A stretch of 64,000 nt of DNA from an uncultured Candidatus Melainabacteria bacterium (GCA_949741915.1 CATJOM010000048.1:186001-250000); one strand, 5' to 3'. Numbered from the stretch's first letter, positions 27,574 to 36,559 are shown. Numbers and translations: made by a program. The notes: generated by a model from the sequence alone, not told the origin.

Positions 27574-27608
27574 AAAAAAAAAAAATAAAAGTGCGGCAAA
27601 TACCGCAC
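27574..27608 (-). terminator. Orphan minus-strand terminator
   Basis: GTGCGG pairs with CCGCAC around six bases, followed on the minus strand by TTTTATTTTTTTTTTTT. No minus-strand protein gene lies upstream of it. Confidence 0.8.
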
Positions 27609-27907
27609 ATGTCATAAAATAAGCATAATTTACAACTGAAAGAAAATTTGTTTTAAAATAAGATAGTCAAAAATAAGAATTATCCTAAGTTAAATTTAAC
27701 CTTGCAATACCATAACTTGTATACAGCAAAGCTTGTGTCTATTGTCTGCAGTGCTATTATATTTCAATATCACATTTTACAGATTTTAATTGAAGAGCTA
27801 TATTTTTAGATAAAGTCATCTTGCTGGATGAAAGACTTTATTTATCACTCCATTGAGTGAGCTTCTAATACTGTTTCCCTTCGGGATTATATTGTTACTT
27901 AATAGCT
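27575..27907 (-). ncRNA. Candidate orphan structured RNA (~330 nt)
   Basis: A sigma70-like promoter (TTGACT 27941-27936, 16-base spacer, TAATAT 27919-27914) and the strong terminator at 27574-27608 bracket about 330 bases with no open frame. Inside are a nested stem (ATAAAGT..CATC-loop-GATG..ACTTTAT, ~27811-27842), a CACTC/GAGTG-type hairpin (~27846-27860) and TCCC-GAA-GGGA near 27880. None of the hallmarks of tmRNA, RNase P, SRP or 6S RNA was found. Strand follows from the terminator. Family unknown. Confidence 0.4.
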
Positions 27908-27913
27908 TCTTTC

Positions 27914-27941
27914 ATATTAATAAAGTTTTTTTCAAAGTCAA
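27914..27941 (-). promoter_or_regulatory. Promoter candidate of the orphan RNA
   Basis: Minus strand TTGACT, 16 bases, TAATAT. It is the best promoter match in a 1.1-kb interval without a firm gene. Confidence 0.45.
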
Positions 27942-28356
27942 AATTTCAAAAATTTTAAAAATATTAACAAAACTTTACACAAAAATATTAAAAAAATCAC
28001 AGTAGAATATTTTGAAAAAATATAATTAATAGCAGTAATGGCAAATTTGCCACTAGCCCAAGTGTTACAGCATAATATTATAACATTTTCATCTAAAAGC
28101 AAAGAATCCAATGGAATCCAGCTTTTGCTATATTTTTACTGGTTATTGCAACCATACCTCATCAGGCTAGGTATTTTTGAATTTTCTTTATTAATGCTTC
28201 AACAAATACTGCAAACCGCAAGATATTTAGACATTAAAATATTAAGCCCGAGTTTATTTAGTTATTATTTACAAACCATCAGCAAGAGAGTTTTTGCTTA
28301 TTGCAATAAAAACTTAGTACAAAAATTCTCTTATAGCAATTTTTAAAGTATAAAAA

Positions 28357-28382
28357 TTAGGTAATCATATATGATTACCTAA
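28357..28382. repeat. 26-bp perfect palindrome
   Basis: 13-base arms (TTAGGTAATCATA and its exact complement) meet without a loop. It lies about 70-90 bases upstream of the membrane protein gene at 28450. On the minus strand it is followed by TTTTT, so a terminator role there is possible, but no minus-strand gene leads into it; an operator is the alternative. Confidence 0.7.
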
Positions 28383-28408
28383 AATAATCATTACTGGTAA
28401 AATAAGAC

Positions 28409-28423
28409 CGAAAACTGTTTTCG
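28409..28423. promoter_or_regulatory. 15-bp perfect palindrome
   Basis: CGAAAACTGTTTTCG, symmetrical around a central T, 27 bases before the start of the membrane protein gene. Possible regulator site or 5' leader hairpin. Confidence 0.4.
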
Positions 28424-28449
28424 AGAATAAAAATGGAGATAATGCAAAT

Positions 28450-28944
28450 TTGCAAATTTTAATACAAACAGCAAAGATTATTGGAATATGGTTTTTATTT
28501 TGGACTACCATAACTCTTTTCTATCTTGTGGCATTATCTGGCGAAATAATAATCGCCCCGTTATTTCCACTGTTTCTTATTACCTCATTGTTTATTTATT
28601 ATCTTCCTGCACTTATAGTGATTATAGCTGCATTTTGGAAGATAAAAAATAAAAATAATCAGGCTGTTTTTATTACAGTATTTATACCTTTTTATACACT
28701 AATCAATTATTTTATTTTCACCATTACAAGTGATTTGTCTAATTTTATATTATTTGTTTTTATGTATTACACCCCAGCTTTCGGCCTTATTGCATTTATA
28801 CCGTCAATGCTTTTAGTTATATCTTTTATTCCTAAAAAAATCATTCCTTTAAAATGGGAAATCTTTAGAATATTGATGTTTATTTTTATCTTTGGAATAT
28901 CAACAATGGGCTTAATTGTACTATATTCTAAAATACGTACATAA
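28450..28944 (+). CDS. Small polytopic membrane protein, unknown
   Basis: 164 residues, almost wholly hydrophobic with about five predicted membrane helices (~7-30, 35-62, 73-92, 97-125, 138-160) separated by short Lys/Asn loops (WKIKNKNNQA, PKKIIPLKWE). No catalytic motif seen. The start is a TTG with GGAG about 12 bases upstream, so the exact start is uncertain. Preceded by two strong palindromes. Confidence 0.55.
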   Translation: MQILIQTAKIIGIWFLFWTTITLFYLVALSGEIIIAPLFPLFLITSLFIYYLPALIVIIAAFWKIKNKNNQAVFITVFIPFYTLINYFIFTITSDLSNFILFVFMYYTPAFGLIAFIPSMLLVISFIPKKIIPLKWEIFRILMFIFIFGISTMGLIVLYSKIRT

Positions 28945-29049
28945 TTACCAATCAATTAGATTAAAAGTTCATGCTAAAACTTTATATATATCTTGCGAAG
29001 ATGTATTCAATTTGATATAATTACTTTGATTTATTTTAAGCTGGAAAGA

Positions 29050-30300
29050 ATGGTTAATATGAAAGGAAATTATCCTTACGATTATTTCAAAAACCCCATT
29101 ATTTATAAGCCTATAAATGAAATTTATGCCGATATAGATGCTTTTAGTATGGAAGTTTTTCCAGATGAGATCACTAAAAAATCGCGCGTGGATATGATGA
29201 TTGTCCTTCCGCCGCTGAATTATGAGGGCATTGTAACCAAAGGAATTTTTTTAAGCCAGGGTACAGATTATATTTATGAATGCTACCCTGATATAGGGCA
29301 AATTTTTCACTCCTGCGCTTTTTCAATGTGGTCATCATACCCCTGGTCAAAAAAAGCAGATGCATATTGCGTATGCTATGATAATCCCCAAAGAGAGGAA
29401 TGGTTCAAAAAAACTAATCCAGATAGAGCAGACAAAATACTTTTGCCTGTTCAGGATGCTGATTTTACAAATGAATATTTTATGGCGCCAACCTTTAATA
29501 CTCCAAAGGAAATCGATGTATTTTGCATTGGAAGATTATCAGAACTTAAAAATTTAAACATATTTGCTCGTGCATTAAAAATTTATCATAAAAAATACGG
29601 CAGAAAACTAACGGCAACTCTGGTAACAGGGGGTGAGCCAAATACTTCGCTTGAAAAAAAGGAAATGCAATTAATTGAAGAAGAGCTTGGTACGGTTGAT
29701 GATTATCTTAAAATAATACCTCATGTTCCCCATAAAGATTTACCCAAACATTATACAGGCTCAAAACTTTGCGTCTTTCCTTCCTTGTTTGAGGGCAAGA
29801 ACAGAGTAATTCAAGAGGCTGCAAGCTGCAATACAGGTATTGTTGCATTTAGAGATTTTAATAAATATTCAAGAGGCGAGCACCCTATATTTTGGGGGAA
29901 TGAAGAAGGCGGTTTTCTTGTTCCTGATTTTACTGCAGAATCCTTATGTGATACCATTTATTGGGGATTAATGAATTATGAATATTTAAAACCAAGAAAA
30001 CATTATTTGATGAATACAGGCAGAAAGAATCTTATTAACAAGATTGTAGATATGATTCCTTATTACAAAGAAAATCTACCTGGCTATGTTCCAAACAAAA
30101 TTCAAGAAAATTTATGGGTTGATTTAGCAATGCAGGATAATTACCAGATTAGTTTTATGGACTTTTTATATGGTAAAAACTGTGCTATACAGCATATTAC
30201 GCTCTTAGAAAACAATAACAGCCTTATGCATTTCTTCTATTCAAGGTTTGGAATAGAAAAAAGCAAACCATTTGTCGAATTTGATAAATTACCAGAATAA
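29050..30300 (+). CDS. GT4-type glycosyltransferase
   Basis: GT-B glycosyltransferase (group 1). The donor-binding half shows CIGRLSELKN near residue 155, then VTGGEP, IIPHVPHKDLPKHY and FPSLFEGKNRVIQEAASC with the E-x7-E motif. No signal or membrane segment. An extended frame begins at TTG 28993, but ATG 29050 is preceded by GGAAAGA; ATG 29059 is an alternative. Length 416 from 29050. The 27-base gap to the next gene suggests cotranscription. Acceptor unknown; a surface glycan or glycoprotein role is inferred from the GT41 enzyme nearby. Confidence 0.8.
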   Translation: MVNMKGNYPYDYFKNPIIYKPINEIYADIDAFSMEVFPDEITKKSRVDMMIVLPPLNYEGIVTKGIFLSQGTDYIYECYPDIGQIFHSCAFSMWSSYPWSKKADAYCVCYDNPQREEWFKKTNPDRADKILLPVQDADFTNEYFMAPTFNTPKEIDVFCIGRLSELKNLNIFARALKIYHKKYGRKLTATLVTGGEPNTSLEKKEMQLIEEELGTVDDYLKIIPHVPHKDLPKHYTGSKLCVFPSLFEGKNRVIQEAASCNTGIVAFRDFNKYSRGEHPIFWGNEEGGFLVPDFTAESLCDTIYWGLMNYEYLKPRKHYLMNTGRKNLINKIVDMIPYYKENLPGYVPNKIQENLWVDLAMQDNYQISFMDFLYGKNCAIQHITLLENNNSLMHFFYSRFGIEKSKPFVEFDKLPE

Positions 30301-30318
30301 AACAAAAAAAGGAGTCTT

Positions 30319-31356
30319 ATGATGAATAATAAAATAAAAATCTTGATAATTTTAACAGCAATATTTTTAATCGTACTGAGCGGATTAAATCTAATGACAA
30401 CCGCCAGGGATAAAGCAAAAAACATTCCCCTGAATGATAGCTATTACGGCCAGGATATGTATACACCGGCTCTGCCTCTTTTGTTTGAAGATTTAAAGAA
30501 TGAAGTTGTTAAGGGGCCAATCAAGCTTCAAGGATATGATTCGCATATAATTGATACAATAAATTCTATTGACCCGCCAACAAACAGGCTGGATGAAAAA
30601 TATTACTATAAAATAGTTGCAAAAAGGCTGCCTGAATATAAGAAAATTATAGAAGATGCCATTTGGGAAAAATTCAAAGAAAAAAGTAAACTCATTGATA
30701 AAATTGAATGGACACCGGGCAATGCATATCACATTGTTTTATATGCCATGGTAAAAAAAGATGTTGAATTCATGAATGAATTTGAGATTTTAGATACGTC
30801 AGCATTTGATAATTCTAAAGATAAATTTAAATATTTTGGCATAAAGGATAAAAACGACAAGCTTAAAAATAATGTAAAACCGCTTTTTTATAAGGATAAA
30901 GACAACTATGCCATTTTACTGCATACAAAAACTAATGATGAAATAATTTTATATAGAGGAGATATAAACAAACCGGTTAATGATATCTGGAAAGATGTAA
31001 AAAAACGAATAAACCAAGACGAAGAACGTTTTAGTGAAATTGATAAGCTTATGGTACCATTTATTAATTTAGATAATATGTTTGAATACAAAGAGCTTGC
31101 AGATAAGCAAATTCAGAATACCAATCTTATTATAAAAAAAGTTCTTGAAAGCGTAGAATTCAAGCTTGATAATAAAGGTGCAAAGCTAAAAAATGAAGCT
31201 TTAATGCTGATAGAGCGCAATGCTGTAGCCATTGATTTCATAAAACCAAGATTTTTCTATTTTGATAAGCCTTTTGTGTTATTTATGAAAGAAGCCGATA
31301 AGAAAAATCCTTATTTTATGCTAAAAATTAAAGATACTGAATATCTTGTAAAATAA
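30319..31356 (+). CDS. Membrane-anchored hypothetical protein
   Basis: 345 residues. The N-terminus (KIKILIILTAIFLIVLSGLN) is a signal anchor or uncleaved signal; the rest is hydrophilic, Lys/Asp-rich and probably periplasmic. No motif recognised. GGAG lies before the twin ATG (30319/30322). It follows the GT4 gene by 18 bases and is closed by a good terminator, so the two may work together on an envelope glycan. That is inference from position only. Confidence 0.7.
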   Translation: MMNNKIKILIILTAIFLIVLSGLNLMTTARDKAKNIPLNDSYYGQDMYTPALPLLFEDLKNEVVKGPIKLQGYDSHIIDTINSIDPPTNRLDEKYYYKIVAKRLPEYKKIIEDAIWEKFKEKSKLIDKIEWTPGNAYHIVLYAMVKKDVEFMNEFEILDTSAFDNSKDKFKYFGIKDKNDKLKNNVKPLFYKDKDNYAILLHTKTNDEIILYRGDINKPVNDIWKDVKKRINQDEERFSEIDKLMVPFINLDNMFEYKELADKQIQNTNLIIKKVLESVEFKLDNKGAKLKNEALMLIERNAVAIDFIKPRFFYFDKPFVLFMKEADKKNPYFMLKIKDTEYLVK

Positions 31357-31375
31357 CAGAATAAATTTATCAACA

Positions 31376-31420
31376 AAATCTCTGCCAAAACAAGACAAAA
31401 TATTGGCAGGGATTTTATAT
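31376..31420 (+). terminator. Terminator after GT4 operon
   Basis: A 13-base stem (AAATCTCTGCCAA with TTGGCAGGGATTT, one G-T pair), a 14-base loop and TTTTATAT. Confidence 0.75.
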
Positions 31421-31496
31421 ATACTTTTACTCTGCAGGCTTGTGTATCTATTTAGACAATTATACACAAAAATATTGATTTCTTTCTTGCAATAGA

Positions 31497-31578
31497 AGTC
31501 CCTATGTATAAAAAAGAACGTTCTAAATAAGTTTCCTGAAAGTGAAACTCATCCCGTTCTTTTTTATACATAGGGACT
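31497..31578. repeat. Inverted repeat, two perfect 24-bp arms
   Basis: Arms 31497-31520 and 31555-31578 are exact complements around a 34-base centre, which has its own AGTTTC/GAAACT stem. The left arm begins AGTCCCTATG. It lies between the convergent GT4 operon and the GT41 gene. It could terminate the leftward gene, be a small mobile inverted repeat, or encode a hairpin RNA. A promoter-like block (TTGATT...TTGCAATA) precedes the left arm. Confidence 0.85.
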
Positions 31579-31628
31579 GGAATAAAAAGAAGCATTTAAT
31601 AAACAAGCATAAATGTATATAACTGCCT

Positions 31629-33623
31629 TTATTTATTACAATAATCCATCCAGATTTTTCTGTATGTATTTTCAAGCGAAAGGGTAAAACCCTTGTAATC
31701 TGTCAATTTTGAATTAAATAATTTTTCTCTTAAACTTTTTCTGTATTCTGAAATTAAATCAGGATTATTAATTAAATCAAGCGCATTCTGGATATATCCG
31801 TCAAAATCAGGTGTAATAAGCTTTATTTCGCCAATAGCCTTTAATATTCTTGAAGTAGGTCTGGATGTTGCGTTGTATCCTTCTAAACACACAACAGGAA
31901 GTCCCATCATAATACAATCCATTGTAGTGCCTGTGCCGGAATATGGATAAACATCAAGTGCAAAATCAGCACAAGCTATAGCATTATAATGAGATCCCTT
32001 GGCTTTCTCCATAAAAATAATTCTGTTTTCTTCAATGTCATGCTTTACAAATTCTTTTAATATTCGCTTTTGATTATTTTTAGTGTAATAGTTTATATAC
32101 TGAAATAAAATTTTAGTATTTTTTGCCTTTTTTAATATCTTGGCCCAAACCTCTAACATCTCATTTGTTATCTTTGCAACGGCATTAAAAACACCCATTG
32201 TAACGTATTTATTTCTTATATAAGGTGCCTCGGTTATATCAGATAGTCCATTAGCACTTTTTTCAATAACTTCGTATCCAGCCTCAATCCAAGCTGGTTT
32301 TTCTGTATAAAGCCCCTCTTCGCCGGGTTTTATAGTATCCTTATCCGTTAAAATATAGTCAATAGTATCAAGACCAGATGTATTTGGATAACCAAGATAT
32401 ACACACTGAACAGGCGCCGGCTTCTTGGCTAAAGTCATTACTCTAGTGTCACCCGTGTGAATATTCAAATCAACAAGAATATCAATTTCATCTTCATAAA
32501 TTTTCTGTGCAAGCTCATCAATAGGCATTTGATTGCATTGTATTAATTTTTCTGAAAGTTTTTGATAAGTCTCTGTAACATCATCGAAATTTTTTGATGT
32601 CATATACATATAAATTTCAAAATTTTCTTTATTATGATTTTCAATTATCGGCATTAAAAACCTTGAAACAACATGATGATATAAATCAGATGATAAATAC
32701 CCTATCCTTATTCTTTTGTTTGGATTTTTATTTCTATCATTAAAATTGAACGCACATTTTTTAATACCCAAAGTATTTATATAATTCTCTACAAGCCTTT
32801 CTGTTGTTTCTTTTATTTTCTTTTGACTGTATGGCGCCATCTTAAGGTAATTCAGCATATATGTTGCAATTGGAAGATAATAAGCAGAATCAATTTTAAA
32901 AACCTTTTCGCAAGCCTTTGCACACTTTTTGTGTAATCCTAAGTTGTAATACTGGCTTGCAAGACTAAGCCAGCTAAATTTGTCACTTTCTGCCTTTTTT
33001 AAATATTCTTCATAATAATATATGCTTTTATCAAAATCCGATAAATCTTTGGTACAGTAAAGCCCGGCAAGAATTTTCTTTCCTTCCTCATAATTCTTAT
33101 CAAGAGAAAGAACTTTCTCGTACGAATCTGCTGCCTCTTTTTTGGCATTTAATGCATCAAGAATTTTTGCAAGGGTAAAATTCACAAATATATCATCTGG
33201 ATTATAAAGATAAGCAGATTTTGCAAACTTGAGCGCTTTTATAAAATCCCGGGCTGTATATGCTTCATTTGCCCACTCTTTGTATATCGCAGCAAGAAAA
33301 GTGTAAACTTGCCTTATTAACTTTAAATCTTTATATTTTTTATTTGAAAATTTTTCGACCTTTTTGGCATCTCTAAATTTGCTTTTAGCAATAGTTAAAT
33401 CCTGCTTATTTAATACTCTTTCGTATTCAAATTGGCTTATAATATCTTCATATATGTTGTTTATAGCACCGAATAGGTTTATGCAATCGTCGTACTTTTT
33501 ATCATAAAAAAGTTTCTCTATGACATTGGCATATGATTTAAATATTTTAAACCACTCATCCATATTGTAAGCATTGATTTTTTCATTACCCAACGCACAG
33601 GCAGATAGATTATTATTTTCCAT
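31629..33623 (-). CDS. TPR-GT41 glycosyltransferase (OGT/SPINDLY-like)
   Basis: Residues ~100-260 hold TPR-like repeats (e.g. AYLYNPDDIFVNFTLAKILD), and ~300-660 the GT41 catalytic domain of O-GlcNAc-transferase type. Visible: KRIRIGYLSSDLYHHVVSRF with the conserved HH, KPAPVQCVYLGYPNTSGLDT, DYILTDKDTIKPG, FNAVAKITNEML, and SGTGTTMDCIMMGLPVV with the donor-binding Gly/Thr run, then SRILKAIGEI. Bacterial members modify proteins such as adhesins or flagellin; the substrate here is unknown. 664 residues, single gene, no signal peptide, so it acts in the cytoplasm. Confidence 0.88.
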   Translation of the reverse strand: MENNNLSACALGNEKINAYNMDEWFKIFKSYANVIEKLFYDKKYDDCINLFGAINNIYEDIISQFEYERVLNKQDLTIAKSKFRDAKKVEKFSNKKYKDLKLIRQVYTFLAAIYKEWANEAYTARDFIKALKFAKSAYLYNPDDIFVNFTLAKILDALNAKKEAADSYEKVLSLDKNYEEGKKILAGLYCTKDLSDFDKSIYYYEEYLKKAESDKFSWLSLASQYYNLGLHKKCAKACEKVFKIDSAYYLPIATYMLNYLKMAPYSQKKIKETTERLVENYINTLGIKKCAFNFNDRNKNPNKRIRIGYLSSDLYHHVVSRFLMPIIENHNKENFEIYMYMTSKNFDDVTETYQKLSEKLIQCNQMPIDELAQKIYEDEIDILVDLNIHTGDTRVMTLAKKPAPVQCVYLGYPNTSGLDTIDYILTDKDTIKPGEEGLYTEKPAWIEAGYEVIEKSANGLSDITEAPYIRNKYVTMGVFNAVAKITNEMLEVWAKILKKAKNTKILFQYINYYTKNNQKRILKEFVKHDIEENRIIFMEKAKGSHYNAIACADFALDVYPYSGTGTTMDCIMMGLPVVCLEGYNATSRPTSRILKAIGEIKLITPDFDGYIQNALDLINNPDLISEYRKSLREKLFNSKLTDYKGFTLSLENTYRKIWMDYCNK

Positions 33624-33741
33624 AGCGTTTGAATAATATCATATTTGAAGCCTTTTGGGCAAGCCTCTGGATAAAATAATTTCAACACCAGCCCAACAAA
33701 AAGGCCAGACTATATGTTTACCATTTACAACAATAAAAAAC

Positions 33742-33777
33742 TATAATGCCTCCTTGAACTAACAAAGAGGCATTATA
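33742..33777 (-). terminator. Terminator after 190-residue hypothetical gene
   Basis: Perfect 11-bp stem (TATAATGCCTC / GAGGCATTATA) around 14 bases; on the minus strand it is followed by GTTTTTTATTG. Confidence 0.8.
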
Positions 33778-33817
33778 TTTAAATCCAAAATTACTGGTAT
33801 TTTATTAAATCTACGGT

Positions 33818-34390
33818 TTAATTTTTCTCAACTTCTAATTTTGAAGAGTCTTTTGTCTTATGATAAGCGTAACCACCAAGCCTTGGGCCCCATCCAAGTA
33901 TATTTACAGCTGCCAGGGTTGATATATTAGCTTTACCTTTTCTCGTTGCAGATGCCGCCACAATATTACCCAAAACCGTACCTATAACCGATGGCAGCGT
34001 TGCCTTTACCTGTTCTTTCTTAATTTGTTTGATGAAATTTTTATCCTTTTCAACATCTAAATCAAACCTTTTTGCTACAGTTTTATCTCTTCTTAAGCCG
34101 TAGTAGGCAGTATCGAATATCCCAAACAAAACAGCCCAGCCAGCCGCTTTAGCTGTTGCTTTCTTTAAAATTTCCTGTTTTTCTTCTTTTGATAATTCAG
34201 ACTTATCTTCACCCATTTCATCTGCTTTTTGTTTATTTAAAACCGCTACATCACTCTCTGGTGTTTCGGCTTTTAATTTTGCATCAAAATCTTCTATTTC
34301 TTTAGACTGTTCTGTTTTCTGCTGGGGGAGAGCGGTTTCTGTTTGATTTGCGCCAAAAGTATAAGCGCTGTTTTGAACTTTCATCTCCAT
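33818..34390 (-). CDS. Hypothetical protein with membrane-like Gly/Ala segments
   Basis: 190 residues of unknown function. The first ~85 are highly polar and Glu/Lys/Gln-rich (QTETALPQQKTEQSKEIEDF), probably disordered or coiled. Two moderately hydrophobic segments follow (~88-105 AGWAVLFGIFDTAYYG; ~130-160 LPSVIGTVLGNIVAAS and STLAAVNILGWGPRLGGYAY). Starts with twin Met. Has its own terminator. General layout is like the protein at 26703-27305. Confidence 0.65.
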   Translation of the reverse strand: MEMKVQNSAYTFGANQTETALPQQKTEQSKEIEDFDAKLKAETPESDVAVLNKQKADEMGEDKSELSKEEKQEILKKATAKAAGWAVLFGIFDTAYYGLRRDKTVAKRFDLDVEKDKNFIKQIKKEQVKATLPSVIGTVLGNIVAASATRKGKANISTLAAVNILGWGPRLGGYAYHKTKDSSKLEVEKN

Positions 34391-34612
34391 TATAATTTTT
34401 TCCTTTTAAAGTTACCGTTATATATAAGAAAACCCGTAAATAATATTTTTTGCCAGTAAAATTAGTATTTTGTTACAAAAATTAAGATATTTATCTTTAT
34501 TTTATAGGTGCAATTAAAAACAACAACCAGGCTGCGACAATATTAAAAACCTTCAAAATGAACATATTTAATCCCTGCCTGCAGTCAAAACTTTCACACG
34601 CAAAACAGGTAA

Positions 34613-35803
34613 TCATTTCTTTGTAAAAAATTTAATGATTTTTTCAATAAGCCCTTCATCCTCTTCATCAGCCTCTGAATAATTCTTTTCAGCACCATTG
34701 GCCTCAGGGTTGTCGCTCTTTGTTTTACCATATTTTGCAGCCATCTTATAATCGCCCTCGGCAAAATAAAACTCGCCAAGCACCTCTTTGGCATCACTAT
34801 CGCCGTCTAATTCATATATAGCATTCCAAAAATCCATTGCCGTATATTTTTCGCCAAGCACCATATACAAATTTGCAAGCTCTACCAGTACATTTTTATC
34901 TTGCTTATTGAGGCTGTGTGCATGATTAAATTCAACAATAGCCTCATCATTTTTGCCCTGGGCCTTTTTCATATACCCAAAGTTAACACTTGCATTGAAA
35001 TCGTCACCCTTGCCTTCATAGCAAAGTGCCTTCATTTGGAATGATACAGCATTTGGCCCCATAATATTTACAAAATCATTTACTGTATTAAGGGCATTGT
35101 CATATTCGGCTTTGTTATAAAAATATTCAGCTAGTAATAGATAATATGTTCCTTTTTGCTCCTTATCATCAGGCAAAGAGCCTTTAATTTCATCTAAAAT
35201 TTGCTTAGCTTCATCATTTTTGCCATCAGATAATAAAATTTTTACCTTAAGATTCTTATCACAAACCACATTCAGCGCTAAATCATAACAGCCTGTGTCA
35301 AAATACAATTTTGCAAGAATATCTTTTAATTCTACATCATTATTGAATTCATCAACAGCCTTTTTTGCAATGCCAACTGCACTCTCTTTGGCATCTTCAA
35401 GCGTATAAAGGCTTATAAGTTCAAGATATGCATCCCTTAATTTTGGCTCTAATTCAATAACTTTATTAAATTCATCAATAGCTTTAAGATTTTTATTACA
35501 CACACGATACAATCTTGCCAGTTTTACCCTTGCCTCAATTGAATCAGCATTAACATTCAATGCCTTCTTTGTATCATTTATAGCATGCTCAAATTTCTGA
35601 TTAACAGCATTATAATTTGCGCGCATAATATAATATTTGAATTTATCATTGTCAAAATATAAATCCATTAATTGCCCATGGGCAATTTCATCAGTTGGCG
35701 CCTGTTTTAGTATTTCATTATATAACTCAATTGCTAATTCTCTGTCCCCGTCAGCCATTGCTTCGGATGCTTTTGTATGAAGGGTTTGTAATTCTTCTGA
35801 CAT
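34613..35803 (-). CDS. TPR-repeat protein
   Basis: 396 residues, almost entirely tetratricopeptide-like helical repeats (GDRELAIELYNEILKQAPTD, NKNLKAIDEFNKVIELEPKL, GKNDEAIVEFNHAHSLNKQD and others; roughly nine or ten units). It ends in an acidic linker (EADEEDEG) and a basic helix LIEKIIKFFTKK that may touch membrane or nucleic acid. No signal peptide. It follows the phosphodiesterase by 3 bases, so the two are one operon. Probably a scaffold; partner unknown. Confidence 0.8.
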   Translation of the reverse strand: MSEELQTLHTKASEAMADGDRELAIELYNEILKQAPTDEIAHGQLMDLYFDNDKFKYYIMRANYNAVNQKFEHAINDTKKALNVNADSIEARVKLARLYRVCNKNLKAIDEFNKVIELEPKLRDAYLELISLYTLEDAKESAVGIAKKAVDEFNNDVELKDILAKLYFDTGCYDLALNVVCDKNLKVKILLSDGKNDEAKQILDEIKGSLPDDKEQKGTYYLLLAEYFYNKAEYDNALNTVNDFVNIMGPNAVSFQMKALCYEGKGDDFNASVNFGYMKKAQGKNDEAIVEFNHAHSLNKQDKNVLVELANLYMVLGEKYTAMDFWNAIYELDGDSDAKEVLGEFYFAEGDYKMAAKYGKTKSDNPEANGAEKNYSEADEEDEGLIEKIIKFFTKK

Positions 35804-35806
35804 TAA

Positions 35807-36559
35807 TTATTCCTCTTTTAAAAACATTTTTGCAAGCTTTTCTACTTCTTTAAAGCCCCTCTGTGCTATTAGCCTGCTAACTTTTTTATTATCATAATTT
35901 AAAAATTTATGCTCAATCTCAAATGTACCGTTTTCATTGATTTTCAATATCACATAAACAGGCATTCTGTTAGGAATCATTGACCTTCCAACGCTTCCGA
36001 CATTCACAACATGTTTTCCAGAACTCAAAACATATCCGCAAGGCAAGTGAGTATGTCCGCAAAATATAATGTCAGCATAAGAACGTCCTGTTATTTCTTC
36101 AACTTCTTCTTCCGTCAGGCTTGGATAAATATTTTCATCCTGGCGCCTTGGAGAACCATGCACTAATTGTATTCTTAAGGTTTTTGACTTATATTCCAAA
36201 GGCACCATCTTATTTTCAGGCAACCGTCTTAGATATTCAACATTCTCCTTCTTTATAAAGAGCATATCATCCCGAAGCGCGTATGCCATAGGGGAAGCCT
36301 TTGAAACAAGCTTTGAAAAACAGGAGTCAGAGTAATTTGCTATGAGTTTGTCTGTATTACCCTGTATTATTTCAAAGTTTCTCCCCATTGAGGTTTGAAG
36401 TTCCATACATTTTTCAATGGCGTAATTTGGATCATATCCTGCCATGGCAATATCGCCAAGACAAAATATTTTATCGCATTCATTTTTGTTAATGTCATCT
36501 AAAACTGTATCAAAAGCCAGTTTATTTCCGTGTATATCTGATATTACTGCAATTTTCAT
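35807..36559 (-). CDS. Metallophosphoesterase (YfcE/MJ0936-like)
   Basis: 250-residue calcineurin-type phosphoesterase with the full metal-site set: ISDIHGNKLAF (Asp, His), FCLGDIAMAGYDP (Gly-Asp), IQGNTDKL (Asn), VHGSPR (His) and FCGHTHLPCG (GHTH). Cytoplasmic phosphodiesterase; natural substrate unknown. First gene of an operon with the TPR protein. It is divergent from ispG with under 50 bases between starts, so their promoters overlap. Confidence 0.88.
   Translation of the reverse strand: MKIAVISDIHGNKLAFDTVLDDINKNECDKIFCLGDIAMAGYDPNYAIEKCMELQTSMGRNFEIIQGNTDKLIANYSDSCFSKLVSKASPMAYALRDDMLFIKKENVEYLRRLPENKMVPLEYKSKTLRIQLVHGSPRRQDENIYPSLTEEEVEEITGRSYADIIFCGHTHLPCGYVLSSGKHVVNVGSVGRSMIPNRMPVYVILKINENGTFEIEHKFLNYDNKKVSRLIAQRGFKEVEKLAKMFLKEE

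Larger units (their letters stand above)
27942..28449. other. Gene-poor accessory interval
   Basis: A 102-codon plus frame (28038-28346) has no ribosome site and low-complexity hydrophobic content, so I do not call it. Neighbouring frames also give hydrophobic fragments broken by stops, which could be a decayed membrane-protein gene. The stretch also holds a nested stem at ~28283-28332 (AAGAGA outer, AGTTTTT/AAAAACT inner), two copies of the palindrome GCAAATTTGC (28041, 28444), and the palindromes listed separately. Confidence 0.4.

Noticed and set aside
27575-27907. tmRNA, RNase P RNA, SRP RNA or 6S RNA
   Set aside because: Conserved blocks of these RNAs (tRNA-like ends, GAGGAAAGTC, GGAAG tetraloop region) were not found; no clear long 6S hairpin.
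28038-28346. 102-codon hydrophobic frame
   Set aside because: No Shine-Dalgarno site, low complexity, neighbouring frames look similar. At most a decayed gene.
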